A program made the translations under genes and the position numbers. 42,353 bases of DNA from Chloroflexota bacterium (lineage in GTDB: Bacteria > Chloroflexota > UBA11872). Shown here one piece after another: positions 30,916 to 38,553 of this stretch. The notes under the pieces were generated by a model that searched no databases, was not told the DNA's origin, and saw only the letters and a program-made list of their open reading frames with translations. The stretch is from the NCBI GenBank assembly GCA_028873795.1, contig JAPPNP010000024.1, positions 1 to 42,353 on the forward strand, written 5' to 3'. Position 1 is the stretch's first letter, and each line of letters begins with the position of its first letter.

Positions 30916-31869
30916 ATGAGCGCGGAAACCATTGGCGTCCTGGGCGCCGGCCTCATGGGACACGGCATCGCCCAGATATTTGCCGCCGCCGGCCACCCGG
31001 TCGTCATGGTCGATGCCGACCCCACCGCGTTCGACCGCGCCCGCGCCAAGATTCGTCAAAACCTCGATCTGCTCGTGGAGTACGAGTGGCTGGACGCTGA
31101 CGCGGCCGACGCCGTGCTCCCGCGCATCGGCACCTCCACAAATCTCGCCGCGCTGCGGCCCGCCGACCTCATCATCGAAGCCGTCGCCGAGGACGCCGAG
31201 GTCAAACGCGAGGTCTACGGCAAGCTGGCGCCGCACCTGCGGCCCGAGACGATCCTGGCGACCAACACCTCAAGCATCCCGATCCGCGTCCTCGCCGACG
31301 CCACCGGTCGCCCGGACCGCTTCACCACCACCCACTTCTTCCGCCCGGCCTACATCATTCCCATGGTGGAGGTGACCAAGGGCGAGCACACCTCCGAGGC
31401 CACCGTCACCCGGGTGCTCGAGCTTCTTCGCGGCGCCGGCCTGCGTCCCGTCCGCATCAACGTGGATCTGCCGGGACAAGTGGCAAACCGCTTGCGCCAG
31501 GCGCTGTTCCGCGAGGCGCTCGATCTGGTGGAGCGCGGCGTGATCTCTGCCGAGGACATCGACGAGCTGGCCGGCCTCTCCTTCGGGCCGCGCATGCCGC
31601 TCATGGGCGTGATCCGCGACCGAGACCTCGTTGGGCTTGACATAACAACCAAGGGCGCGGAGCGCGTCTGGCCCGACCTTTCCAACGCCGCCGAACCGCA
31701 CGCCTCGCTCCGCGATCTGGCGGCCGACGGGCACCTGGGACTCAAGACCGGGCGAGGCTTCTGCGATTGGTCGGATGTCGACTTCGCGGCCTATTGGACG
31801 AAGCTGGAACGCCAGCAGCTCGAAATCTTCGGCGCTCTGCGCCGCGCGGACGCCCTGCCGCGCGACTGA
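30916..31869 (+). CDS. 3-hydroxyacyl-CoA dehydrogenase family protein
   Basis: 317 residues. The NAD-binding N terminus 'IGVLGAGLMGHGIAQIFAAA' is followed by the Asp of 'VVMVDADP'. The catalytic region includes 'ATNTSSIPIRVLAD' and 'FTTTHFFRPAYIIPMVEV' (catalytic His). The C-terminal helical dimerisation part includes 'VANRLRQALFREALDLVERG', 'ISAEDIDEL' and 'HLGLKTGRGFCDW'. The substrate may be a 3-hydroxyacyl-CoA, or a small 3-hydroxy acid as in gulonate or carnitine dehydrogenases, which share 'THFFRPAYIIP'. GGGAGCGGG stands 9-15 nt before ATG 30916. It is the middle gene between the isomerase and the FAH-type hydrolase. Confidence 0.9.
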   Translation: MSAETIGVLGAGLMGHGIAQIFAAAGHPVVMVDADPTAFDRARAKIRQNLDLLVEYEWLDADAADAVLPRIGTSTNLAALRPADLIIEAVAEDAEVKREVYGKLAPHLRPETILATNTSSIPIRVLADATGRPDRFTTTHFFRPAYIIPMVEVTKGEHTSEATVTRVLELLRGAGLRPVRINVDLPGQVANRLRQALFREALDLVERGVISAEDIDELAGLSFGPRMPLMGVIRDRDLVGLDITTKGAERVWPDLSNAAEPHASLRDLAADGHLGLKTGRGFCDWSDVDFAAYWTKLERQQLEIFGALRRADALPRD

Positions 31870-31941
31870 CCCGACGACACAGCCGGGCGGCGAGCGCGTA
31901 TCCTGCCCGGGACGCAACGCAATCTGCGAAAGGCGCGGCTC

Positions 31942-32709
31942 ATGGACCTCGTTCGCTACGAATACCAGGGTGAGATTCGACATGGCATCCGCGAGGGCGA
32001 CAACGTCGCCGAGATCGACGGCGACTTCTTCGGCGACCTCCAGCGCACCGGCGCCATAGCCGCGCTCAGCGACGTGAAGCTGAAGTCGCCAACGATGCCG
32101 AGCAAGATCCTGAATATCGCCGGAAACTACTACAGCCACCTGGGCGACAGCCCGCCTTTCACCCGGCCGCAGCCTTTCCTTGCTCCGCCGTCGTCGGTGA
32201 TCGACCCGGGGGCGGACATCGTGATTCCGGCCGGCAGCGTCAACGTCGACTATGAGGGCGAGATAGCCGTCATCATCGGCAAGCGAGCGCGCAAGGTTTC
32301 GGTGGACGACGCTCCGAGCCACATCCTGGGCATCTGCCCCGCCAACGACGTCAGCGAGCGCGATTGGCAAAACGGCGACGACAAGGATGTCCAGTGGTGG
32401 CGCGCCAAAGGCGGCGACACCTTCTCACCGTTCGGGCCGTGGATCACCACCGGGCTGAACTATCGCGACATCGGTCTCAAGACCCTCGTCAACGGCGAGG
32501 TGGTGCAGGAGACCAACACCAAGGACGACATGGTCCACGACATCGACACGACCTTGAGCTTCATCTCACAGCACATGACGCTCGAGCCGGGCGACGTCAT
32601 CTTCTCCGGCACGCCGCAGACCACCGTCGCGCTCAAGCCGGGCGACGTGGTCGAGGTGCACGTGGACGGCTGCGGCGTCCTGTCCAATCCGGTGGCGGCG
32701 GAGGAATAG
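31942..32709 (+). CDS. Fumarylacetoacetate hydrolase (FAH) family protein
   Basis: 255 residues. 'ILNIAGNYYSHLGDSPPFTR' and 'PPSSVIDPGADIVIPAGSVN' lead to the metal-binding block 'DYEGEIAVIIGKRARKVS'. Next come 'GICPANDVSERDWQ', 'WWRAKGGDTFSPFGPWITTG', 'VNGEVVQETNTKDDMVHDID' and 'LEPGDVIFSGTPQTT'. The family hydrolyses or decarboxylates acylpyruvates and related 2-oxo acids such as ureidoglycolate and 2-hydroxyhepta-dienedioate. The particular substrate is unknown. It lies 72 nt downstream of the dehydrogenase gene in the same orientation; AAAGG is 8 nt before ATG 31942. The block probably degrades a sugar or aromatic acid intermediate. Confidence 0.9.
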   Translation: MDLVRYEYQGEIRHGIREGDNVAEIDGDFFGDLQRTGAIAALSDVKLKSPTMPSKILNIAGNYYSHLGDSPPFTRPQPFLAPPSSVIDPGADIVIPAGSVNVDYEGEIAVIIGKRARKVSVDDAPSHILGICPANDVSERDWQNGDDKDVQWWRAKGGDTFSPFGPWITTGLNYRDIGLKTLVNGEVVQETNTKDDMVHDIDTTLSFISQHMTLEPGDVIFSGTPQTTVALKPGDVVEVHVDGCGVLSNPVAAEE

Positions 32710-32737
32710 CCGCACTTCGAGACCTTGGCGTCGAGAG

Positions 32738-32765
32738 GTAGGGGCGACGCATGCGTCGCCCCTAC
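32738..32765. repeat. Perfect 28-nt palindrome with two GTAG heads
   Basis: GTAGGGGCGACGCA joined to its exact reverse complement TGCGTCGCCCCTAC. It carries the GTAG head of the REP-like units on both sides, with a GACGCATGCGTC core. It sits just after the FAH gene and could also fold in the transcript. Confidence 0.85.
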
Positions 32766-32793
32766 TCGTGGGCCAATAGGCCTAGGGTCGCTA

Positions 32794-32934
32794 GATTCCC
32801 GCCTTCGGAGACCTTGGCAAAACCCGGCCAAACTCGAGGATGACCTGGCGAACCTCATCCGCGCCCAGGTTCATTGAAGGGTGGATTCCCGCCCCGTATC
32901 AAGTACGGGGCAGGCTCTTCGCGGGAATGACGGA
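32794..32934. repeat. GATTCCCGC palindrome arms with inserted GTATCAAGTAC hairpin
   Basis: A lone arm at 32794-32808 (GATTCCCGCCTTCGG) is followed at 32884-32933 by GATTCCCGC plus the CCCCGTATCAAGTACGGGG hairpin plus GCGGGAATGACGG. The hairpin is identical to 1624-1642. It separates the two arms that are adjacent at 4428-4453, so one repeat family has nested in another. The whole intergenic space 32710-32970 is repeat DNA. Confidence 0.65.
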
Positions 32935-32970
32935 GGGGTTGCGCACGGGTGTCCGCTCCCTAGAAGCCGT

Positions 32971-33942
32971 TTACCCCATAAAGGGTCGGGCGAGCAGGGC
33001 GCTGTACTTGAACTTCTCGGTCCTGACGTCGAGTTCACGCTCGTCCTCGGGATTGAGCGTGACGTCCACGGCGCCGGCATTCGTGCGGGCCTGCTCCGCG
33101 TATTTGGCGCCGGGGATGACCACGACTCCGGGGTGCCGCAGCAGCCAGGCCAGCGCCACCTGCGCCGGGTGGCAGTCCTGCCGGTCGGCCACTTTGATCA
33201 GCGTCTCGACGACAGGGCCCGCGGCCTCATAGCCCTTATCGCGAAACCGGGGCGACCAGCGCCGGCCGTCGCCCGGACGGCTGTTGAAGTTGTAGTTGCC
33301 CGCGAGCATGCCCTGAGCCAGCGGGCTGTAGGCCAGCAGCGTGACGTTGAGCTCCTGGCATGCCCGGAGCACGCCGTTGGTCTCGGGCGCGCGCCGCAGC
33401 AGGCTGTACTCGACCTGGTTCGAGGCCAGCGGCACGCCGAGATCGGCCAGGCGCGCGTGCATCCGCCGCATGGCGCGGGCGGTGAAGTTGCTCACGCCCA
33501 CCGCGCGGATGCGACGGTCGCGCACGGCGCGCGCCAGCGCCTCGGCGAGGCGCCGGTGCGAAATAAGCCCAATCGGCCAGTGGATTTGGTAGAGGTCGAT
33601 CGTGTCGACGCCGAGGCGCGTCAGGCTGCGATCGATCGCCTCGTCGACCGAGGTGGACCGCAACCGCCACGGCAATGGCCCATATTTGGTCGCCACCAGC
33701 GTTCCGCGCGACGCGCGGGCAAGCGGACCGAGGATTCGCTCCGACTCACCGCGTCCATAGATTTCTGCGGTATCGAAAAGGTTGCATTCGGCCTCGCGCG
33801 CGGCGGCAAAGGCACCCTCCACGTCCTCGCGTCCGTGCACCCGCCCATATTTCCAGTACTTGGTGTCGCCCCATTGCCAGGTGCCGACGCCAACCCGCCC
33901 GACGGTGATGCCGGTGGCCCCCAGGCGGCAGGTTTCACTCAC
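32971..33942 (-). CDS. Aldo/keto reductase
   Basis: 323 residues of the AKR TIM barrel, an NADPH-dependent carbonyl reductase. The catalytic tetrad is recognisable: Asp in 'NLFDTAEIYGRGESERILG' with the Tyr of IYG, Lys in 'LVATKYGPLP' and His in 'DLYQIHWPIG'. 'RIRAVGVSNFTARAM' and 'LASNQVEYSLLRR' are the family signatures, and 'LAYSPLAQGMLAG' and 'HPGVVVIPGAKYAEQARTN' close the cofactor site. It most resembles Kv-beta/YghZ-like general reductases. The gene is convergent with the catabolic run at 30-32.7 kb, and its own start at 33942 faces the VapC region. Substrate unknown. Confidence 0.93.
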   Translation of the reverse strand: MSETCRLGATGITVGRVGVGTWQWGDTKYWKYGRVHGREDVEGAFAAAREAECNLFDTAEIYGRGESERILGPLARASRGTLVATKYGPLPWRLRSTSVDEAIDRSLTRLGVDTIDLYQIHWPIGLISHRRLAEALARAVRDRRIRAVGVSNFTARAMRRMHARLADLGVPLASNQVEYSLLRRAPETNGVLRACQELNVTLLAYSPLAQGMLAGNYNFNSRPGDGRRWSPRFRDKGYEAAGPVVETLIKVADRQDCHPAQVALAWLLRHPGVVVIPGAKYAEQARTNAGAVDVTLNPEDERELDVRTEKFKYSALLARPFMG

Positions 33943-34089
33943 AAGAGATCCCTGGAGCGCCGTACGAGCGGCAGTGACTCAGCCATTTTGTGAAGTCCTC
34001 TGTCCAGACGAGTCTGATGCGCCCATGGTAGTGAGTTGAGTCTTGGTCAGTGCCTCAAAGGGTCGCATTGACCGCCAGGGCCATCACAT

Positions 34090-34485
34090 CTATGGCGTGA
34101 TAGCAAGCGGATGCGTAACGAGCTGACGATCGACGGTAAGCAGCTTGAGTCCTTCCTCTTGCGCCTGAACGAGCAGAAGCTCGTCGAACGGATCCTTGTG
34201 GGCGATGGGGACTTCGAGGTCTTGCGCGGCGTGACTTACCGTCATCGGCACGAAAATCACGTTCTGTTGATCTAATGCTGCGACCACGTCATTCGGATCG
34301 AACGGACTCGCTCGCCCGCCGGACCGATTCCGAGCCTTGAACTTCAGACGCATTTCCCAGACGGATACGGCGCTCACATAGACCGGCACTGCGTGATTTG
34401 TCAGGATCATGCGCTCAGCGTCGGAGAGGTGATCCGGTGCGGCCATCAGCTTGTAGAGGTAGCTGGTGTCGAGCAGCAGGCGCAC
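34090..34485 (-). CDS. vapC: PIN-domain toxin (VapC-type)
   Basis: About 131 residues. PIN ribonucleases cleave RNA. The acidic quartet is visible: Asp in 'LLLDTSYLYKLM', Glu in 'VSAVSVWEMRLKFKARN', and Asp in 'IAHKDPFDELLLVQAQ' and in 'LLTVDRQLV'. Length and spacing fit the type II VapC family. I chose GTG 34485, which starts right at the first PIN strand, 13 nt after the antitoxin stop. A longer frame from 34539 would overlap the antitoxin gene and adds sequence unlike the family. Confidence 0.88.
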   Translation of the reverse strand: MRLLLDTSYLYKLMAAPDHLSDAERMILTNHAVPVYVSAVSVWEMRLKFKARNRSGGRASPFDPNDVVAALDQQNVIFVPMTVSHAAQDLEVPIAHKDPFDELLLVQAQEEGLKLLTVDRQLVTHPLAITP

Positions 34486-34498
34486 AGGCCTTGGTCGC

Positions 34499-34753
34499 CT
34501 ATTCGAGGCCAAGTACCCGGCGACTGAATGCCGGATCATCGAATTCGTCCGGCCATTCCTCCGCAGCCCCTTCGATGCCTAGTCGCCGTCGTGCCGCATT
34601 TAGCTTGTCAAAATCGATCCCACCGGTTTGCCGGAAGCGCACAAGCTCGACAGCAGGCTCGCCGTGCTTGGTGATGACCACCCGCTCGCCATTTTGAGCG
34701 GCGACTATCAACTCCGACAGCCGTGCTTTCGCTTCACGTAGTGCAAGTTCCAC
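34499..34753 (-). CDS. Phd/YefM-type antitoxin
   Basis: 84 residues. The first 50 residues carry the prevent-host-death fold: 'ELALREAKARLSELIVAAQN', 'GERVVITKHGEPAVELVRFR'. The C-terminal half ('FDKLNAARRRLGI', 'WPDEFDDPAFSRRVLGLE') is the toxin-binding region. It lies directly upstream of the PIN toxin gene. Antitoxins of this type bind their own promoter through the Phd-like domain, so autoregulation of the pair is expected. ATG 34753 is the natural start. Confidence 0.9.
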   Translation of the reverse strand: MELALREAKARLSELIVAAQNGERVVITKHGEPAVELVRFRQTGGIDFDKLNAARRRLGIEGAAEEWPDEFDDPAFSRRVLGLE

Positions 34754-34857
34754 GGGACTGGTCCCCTCCAGCTAGAAAGTGGCTGCTACCAATATGCCAG
34801 ATTGTAGTCACGATCGTGACCACATTGTAACTACCGGAGCGGATCTTGTCAGCAGAA

Positions 34858-34934
34858 TGGCGACCCCGAGAGGACTCGAACCTCCGACCTTGTGGTCCGC
34901 AACCACACGCTCTATCCAACTGAGCTACGGGGTC
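34858..34934 (-). tRNA. tRNA-Arg, anticodon GCG, CCA encoded
   Basis: A full cloverleaf can be drawn on the minus strand. The acceptor is GACCCCG/CGGGGTC, with discriminator G and genomic CCA (34858-34860 on the plus strand read TGG). The D arm is GCTC...GAGC. The anticodon stem TGTGG/CCACA encloses the loop TTGCGGA (anticodon GCG, reading CGC). The variable region is AGGTC and the T arm GGAGG-TTCGAGT-CCTCT. Most bacteria read CGY with ACG (inosine), so GCG is unusual. Its 5' end overlaps the last codons of the upstream CPBP gene by 10 nt. Confidence 0.93.
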
Positions 34935-35587
34935 GGTGCGGCAAGTCTATCAACAGGGGATTGCGGGACCCCGTGTGGAAGGTCATTGGCCCAGGTCCGC
35001 CGGGCCATCAGCCCCGCCATCACGAATATGGCCAGGTCGGCGGCCGCGTGCATGACGATGGCCGGAATGATGGAGTGAAAGTGCGCCGTCGCGATCCCGA
35101 ACATCGCCCCGCCCAGGGTTCCGAGAACCAGAAAAGAGACCGGAAACCGCGCCAGTGCGTGGTGCACGCCGAACACGACGGAGGTGATGGCGATCGCCCA
35201 GGGCATCCCCACCAGGTTGGCCAGCCCATACAGGGCGGCGCCCCGGAAGAACACCTCCTCGGCGACGGGATTCAGCACCGCGAAGAAGGGCAACTCCAGC
35301 GCCAGGGCCGACCGGTCGGGGGCGGCTCGGGGCCGCCATAGCCAGCGGCGGTAGGCGAGCGACACGAGCCCGGCGGCAATGGCCAGGAGCGCGGTCAGCA
35401 GCCAATCGCGCAGGTCCAGGTCCAGATGCAACCCGATCCGCCACGGCTCGATGCCCGCCACGGTGATCCAGACCAGCGGCGCGCCGATCAGCAGCACGAT
35501 GCGCGTCGGCACATCCCATCGCATCCAGGCCCACGCGTCGCGCCAGCCCCGTCGCGCGATGAGGGAGTCGCCGGTGGCGGTTGTCAT
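34925..35587 (-). CDS. CPBP family intramembrane glutamic protease
   Basis: 220 residues, polytopic. CPBP/Abi motifs are present: 'NPVAEEVFFRGAALYGL' (motif 1 Glu-Glu and Arg), 'SVVFGVHHALARF' (motif 2 His), then 'HFHSIIPAIVMHAAAD' (further His and Asp). About six hydrophobic segments are visible ('IVLLIGAPLVWITVAGI', 'LLTALLAIAAGLVSLAY', 'SFLVLGTLGGAMFGIA'). Family members cleave within membranes, as in prenyl-protein processing (Rce1) or bacteriocin self-immunity; the substrate is unknown. ATG 35587 was chosen over a longer frame from 35650. Its stop codon falls inside the tRNA gene. Confidence 0.9.
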   Translation of the reverse strand: MTTATGDSLIARRGWRDAWAWMRWDVPTRIVLLIGAPLVWITVAGIEPWRIGLHLDLDLRDWLLTALLAIAAGLVSLAYRRWLWRPRAAPDRSALALELPFFAVLNPVAEEVFFRGAALYGLANLVGMPWAIAITSVVFGVHHALARFPVSFLVLGTLGGAMFGIATAHFHSIIPAIVMHAAADLAIFVMAGLMARRTWANDLPHGVPQSPVDRLAAPTP

Positions 35588-35694
35588 GGGCCGTTCAACT
35601 CCATCACGACGCACTTGAGACTCGACCCGTACATCTTGCCAGCGACACATCGCATGAGTTCCGTGCCGCCGCGCCGGTCCGGCACGCCGGACCC

Positions 35695-36720
35695 CTAGGG
35701 CCGATAGGCCTCGGATGTAGACAGCCGCCGGCCGTATTGTCGGTCGTAGTAGTCCTGAAACTCACCGGATACGATCGGCTCCCACCAGTCGCGGTGCTCG
35801 ACGTACCAGTCAATGGTGTGGTTGAGCGCCGACGCAAAGTCGTACTCAGGCTGCCAGCCCAGGTCGGCGAGCCGCGAGGCGTCCATGATGTAGTCCCAGT
35901 CGTGGCCGGGGCGGTCTTCCACGAACCGGATCAGGGACTCCGGGCGGTCCAGCCGCTCCAAGATCGCCCGCGCCACGGTGAGGTTGTCGCGATTGTTGCC
36001 GGCGGCGACGTTGTAAACGCCGCCAGGATCGCCACGTTCCAGGACCGTGAGGACGGCGCGCGAGTGGTCGTCGACGTGCAGCCGATCCCGGCGCTGCTCG
36101 CCCCGACCGTAGACGGGCAGCGGCTCATTCAGCAGGGCGTTGATGGTGAACAGCGGCACGGCCTTTTCGGGGTGCTGCCAGCCGCCGATGGTGTTGGCCC
36201 CGCGCGTGATGCACACGGGCAGGCCGTAGGTGGCGTGGAGCGCCAGCACCTGCAGGTCGCCGCCGGCCTTGCTGGCGGAATAGGGACTCCGTGGCCGCAG
36301 CAGATCGCCTTCGCGAAACGCCTGGCCGTGGCTCTCGCCGTAGACCTCGTCGGTGCTCACGTGCACGATGCGCTCGACGCCGGCGTCGCCGGCCGCGCTC
36401 ATGAGCACGAAGGTTCCGGTCACGTTTGTGCGCAGAAAGGCCTGGGCGTCCTGCAGCGAACGGTCGACGTGGGTCTCGGCCGCGAAGTTCACCAGCCAGC
36501 GCGCCCCGGCCAGGACCGATGCCGCGGCCTGCGGATCGGCGATGTCGCCTTCGACAAACTCGGCATCGACGCCGTCCAGCCGGGTGCGGTCGCCCGCGTA
36601 GGTGAGCTTGTCCAGGATGCGCAGCCGCCACTCCGGGCGGGCGGCGGCGACAAAGCGCGCGAAGTTCGCGCCGATGAACCCCGCGCCCCCGGCGATGACG
36701 AGGATTGGACCGTCAGGCAT
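35695..36720 (-). CDS. rfbB: dTDP-glucose 4,6-dehydratase
   Basis: 341 residues, extended short-chain dehydrogenase. 'ILVIAGGAGFIGANFARFVA' is the NAD-binding loop, 'LDKLTYAGD' the strand after it, 'FAAETHVDRSL' and 'VHVSTDEVYGESHG' carry the active-site Thr-Asp-Glu, and 'SPYSASKAGGDLQVLA' the catalytic Tyr/Lys. 'PEKAVPLFTINALLNEPLP', 'RDRLHVDDHSRAVL' and 'DRPGHDWDYIMDASRLADLG' are specific to RmlB. The product dTDP-4-keto-6-deoxyglucose feeds rhamnose and other deoxysugars. rmlA/C/D are not adjacent, although a nucleotidyltransferase of the same superfamily as RmlA lies at 20710. 'ITRGANTIGGWQ' replaces the usual 'CSNNYGPYQ'. It ends 108 nt upstream of the CPBP gene. Confidence 0.93.
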   Translation of the reverse strand: MPDGPILVIAGGAGFIGANFARFVAAARPEWRLRILDKLTYAGDRTRLDGVDAEFVEGDIADPQAAASVLAGARWLVNFAAETHVDRSLQDAQAFLRTNVTGTFVLMSAAGDAGVERIVHVSTDEVYGESHGQAFREGDLLRPRSPYSASKAGGDLQVLALHATYGLPVCITRGANTIGGWQHPEKAVPLFTINALLNEPLPVYGRGEQRRDRLHVDDHSRAVLTVLERGDPGGVYNVAAGNNRDNLTVARAILERLDRPESLIRFVEDRPGHDWDYIMDASRLADLGWQPEYDFASALNHTIDWYVEHRDWWEPIVSGEFQDYYDRQYGRRLSTSEAYRP

Positions 36721-36828
36721 GCGGCATTCTAGCGGCGGCGGGCGGCAAGCCTGGTGGGGTGTGCCTCATGGCGGCTGCCGTTGACTGCTAGGCTCGCTCT
36801 TCGCCTTTAGCACCCCACCGACGCCCAC

Positions 36829-37623
36829 ATGCCATCAGCCTCGCCATTCGACTGGCTCGACGCGTTCGGCGACGACGAGCCGGTCATCGATCCTGTACGC
36901 CACGTGCGCGAGGTGGCCGAGCGCAGGGGAGCGAGCGAGCATTTCGCCATACCGCCGCTGGTCCTCGCCTCGTTCATGCCGCCGACGGTTGACGCCCTGG
37001 CGGACGCGCTTGCGGCACGGCGAACCTGGGGCGGCGTGCACGTCGGCGAGCTTGAAGGGTCGCCGGTGGCGCTGAGCAAGCTGGTTGCGGGGGCGCCGCA
37101 GACCGTGATGACGCTCGAAGAGCTGATCGCGCGCGGGGCGCGCACAATCCTCGTCGGCGGCGCGGTTGGCAGCTTGCAGCCGCACATCCGCATCGGTCAC
37201 CTCGTGGTGCCCAGCGGTGCGCGGCGCCAGGAGGGCACGTCCTTTCACTACGCCGGGCCGGAGCATGCGGCCACGGCGTCCGGCCCCGCCACGCACGCGC
37301 TGCTGGAGGCCGCGCGCGCCGGCTCGCGGCCGGTGCACGAGGGCCGCGTCTGGAGCACCGATGCGCCCTACCGCGAGTTTCGCGGCAAGGTGGTGCGCTA
37401 TGCCGCCGAGGGCGACCTGGGCGTCGAGATGGAGACTTCCGCGCTGATGATCCTTGCCGACGTGCGCGGCGTCGACATCGGGCTCATCCTCACCGTCAGC
37501 GACCACATGTTCGATCCCGCCTGGGGCAACATCTTCGGCACCGACGAGTTCGACGCCAACTGCGCGGACCTCGCGCGGGTCATGCTGGCGGCCGCCTGCA
37601 AGCTCGTCTCCGCCGATGCGTAG
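36829..37623 (+). CDS. Nucleoside phosphorylase-like protein (PNP/UDP family)
   Basis: 264 residues. 'ARTILVGGAVGSLQPHIRIG' is the phosphate/ribose-binding strand (GxxGxL), and 'LVVPSGARRQEGTSFHYAGP' and 'GRVWSTDAPYRE' follow. 'AAEGDLGVEMETSALMILAD' is the nucleoside-binding 'MET' motif, and 'GLILTVSDHMFDPAWG' ends the core. The N-terminal 60 residues ('FAIPPLVLASFMPP') are not obviously part of standard uridine phosphorylase. The fold predicts reversible phosphorolysis or hydrolysis of a nucleoside, with the substrate unknown. It lies 39 nt upstream of an HpcH aldolase gene. The ATG at 36829 has no clear ribosome-binding site. A divergent gene pair with rfbB. Confidence 0.85.
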   Translation: MPSASPFDWLDAFGDDEPVIDPVRHVREVAERRGASEHFAIPPLVLASFMPPTVDALADALAARRTWGGVHVGELEGSPVALSKLVAGAPQTVMTLEELIARGARTILVGGAVGSLQPHIRIGHLVVPSGARRQEGTSFHYAGPEHAATASGPATHALLEAARAGSRPVHEGRVWSTDAPYREFRGKVVRYAAEGDLGVEMETSALMILADVRGVDIGLILTVSDHMFDPAWGNIFGTDEFDANCADLARVMLAAACKLVSADA

Positions 37624-37662
37624 GATTGCGGCTGACAGACCGCTTGGCTGAAGGAAGAACGC

Positions 37663-38553
37663 ATGGCTCGCATCAACCGCTGCATTGAGTTGCTCGAATC
37701 CGGCCAACCGATTTACATGGACGGCGTGCCCGAGCTGAGCTACGACGCCGGCCGCGAGCAGGCGGGCACCTGGGCGGACTACCTCACCGTCGAGTTCGAG
37801 CACTTTCCGCTCAATGTCGTCGGGCTGACCGCCTTCATGCGTGGCCTGCACGATGCGGGGCCGACGCGCAGCGGTCACCCCACGCCCACGGTCATCTGCA
37901 CGCTGCCGGCCCACGGCTCGTCCGCGGCTGAGATTCACGCCAACGCCTGGCAGATTCGGCACATCCTCACTGCGGGCGTTCACGGTCTCTTGCTCTGCCA
38001 CGCGCGGGAACCCGCCGCCGTGCGCGCATTCGTCGAGGCCTGCCGCTATCCGTTTCAGACCATCGGCGTCGGGTCGGGTTTGGGTGAGGGCACCCGCGGG
38101 GCGGGTGGGCAGTCGGCCGCGGCCGAGATTTGGGGACTCGACCCCGAGGACTACCTGCGCGCCGCCGATCCGTGGCCGCTCAACCCGGACGGGGAGCTGA
38201 TGCTGGGTCTCAAGATCGAGGATCGGCACGCGGTGCAGCGCGCCCGAGAGACCACCGCGGTGCCGGGAATTGGCTTTGCCGAGTGGGGCCCGGGTGACAT
38301 GGCCATGTCGTTCGGCCATGCCTCGCGCCACGACCCGCCCTATCCGCCGGAGATGATCGGCGCCCACAATGCCGTTCGCGCGGCCTGTGCCAGGGCTGGG
38401 CTTCCGTTCCTGTGCAGTTGGGCGGACCCGGCCATGACCATGGAGGAGCAGGTGCGGCATCTGATCGACGAAGTCGGCGCTCGGATCATCGGCGGTGGAG
38501 AGGCCCACGCGGAGTTCGGGCGGGGTTACACCAAGCGCGACATGCCGGTGTGA
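37663..38553 (+). CDS. HpcH/HpaI aldolase family protein
   Basis: 296 residues, TIM-barrel class II pyruvate-type aldolase. 'ADYLTVEFEHFPLNVVGLTA' corresponds to the DFV-IDMEHGP region (His retained, Gly replaced by Phe). 'HILTAGVHGLLLCHAREPAA', the metal-binding 'LMLGLKIEDRHAVQRARE' (Glu) and 'GFAEWGPGDMAMSFG' (Asp) follow. Such enzymes split or form 2-keto-4-hydroxy acids to pyruvate and an aldehyde. The exact substrate is open; the replaced Gly and a middle insertion ('YPFQTIGVGSGLGEGTRGAG') set it apart. AAGGAAG 5 nt before ATG 37663 is a strong ribosome-binding site. Confidence 0.88.
   Translation: MARINRCIELLESGQPIYMDGVPELSYDAGREQAGTWADYLTVEFEHFPLNVVGLTAFMRGLHDAGPTRSGHPTPTVICTLPAHGSSAAEIHANAWQIRHILTAGVHGLLLCHAREPAAVRAFVEACRYPFQTIGVGSGLGEGTRGAGGQSAAAEIWGLDPEDYLRAADPWPLNPDGELMLGLKIEDRHAVQRARETTAVPGIGFAEWGPGDMAMSFGHASRHDPPYPPEMIGAHNAVRAACARAGLPFLCSWADPAMTMEEQVRHLIDEVGARIIGGGEAHAEFGRGYTKRDMPV

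Noticed and set aside
36835-38508. A 557-residue minus-strand open frame opposite the phosphorylase and aldolase genes
   Set aside because: It spans two recognised plus-strand genes with motif support. Its composition is repetitive and no family pattern is seen.
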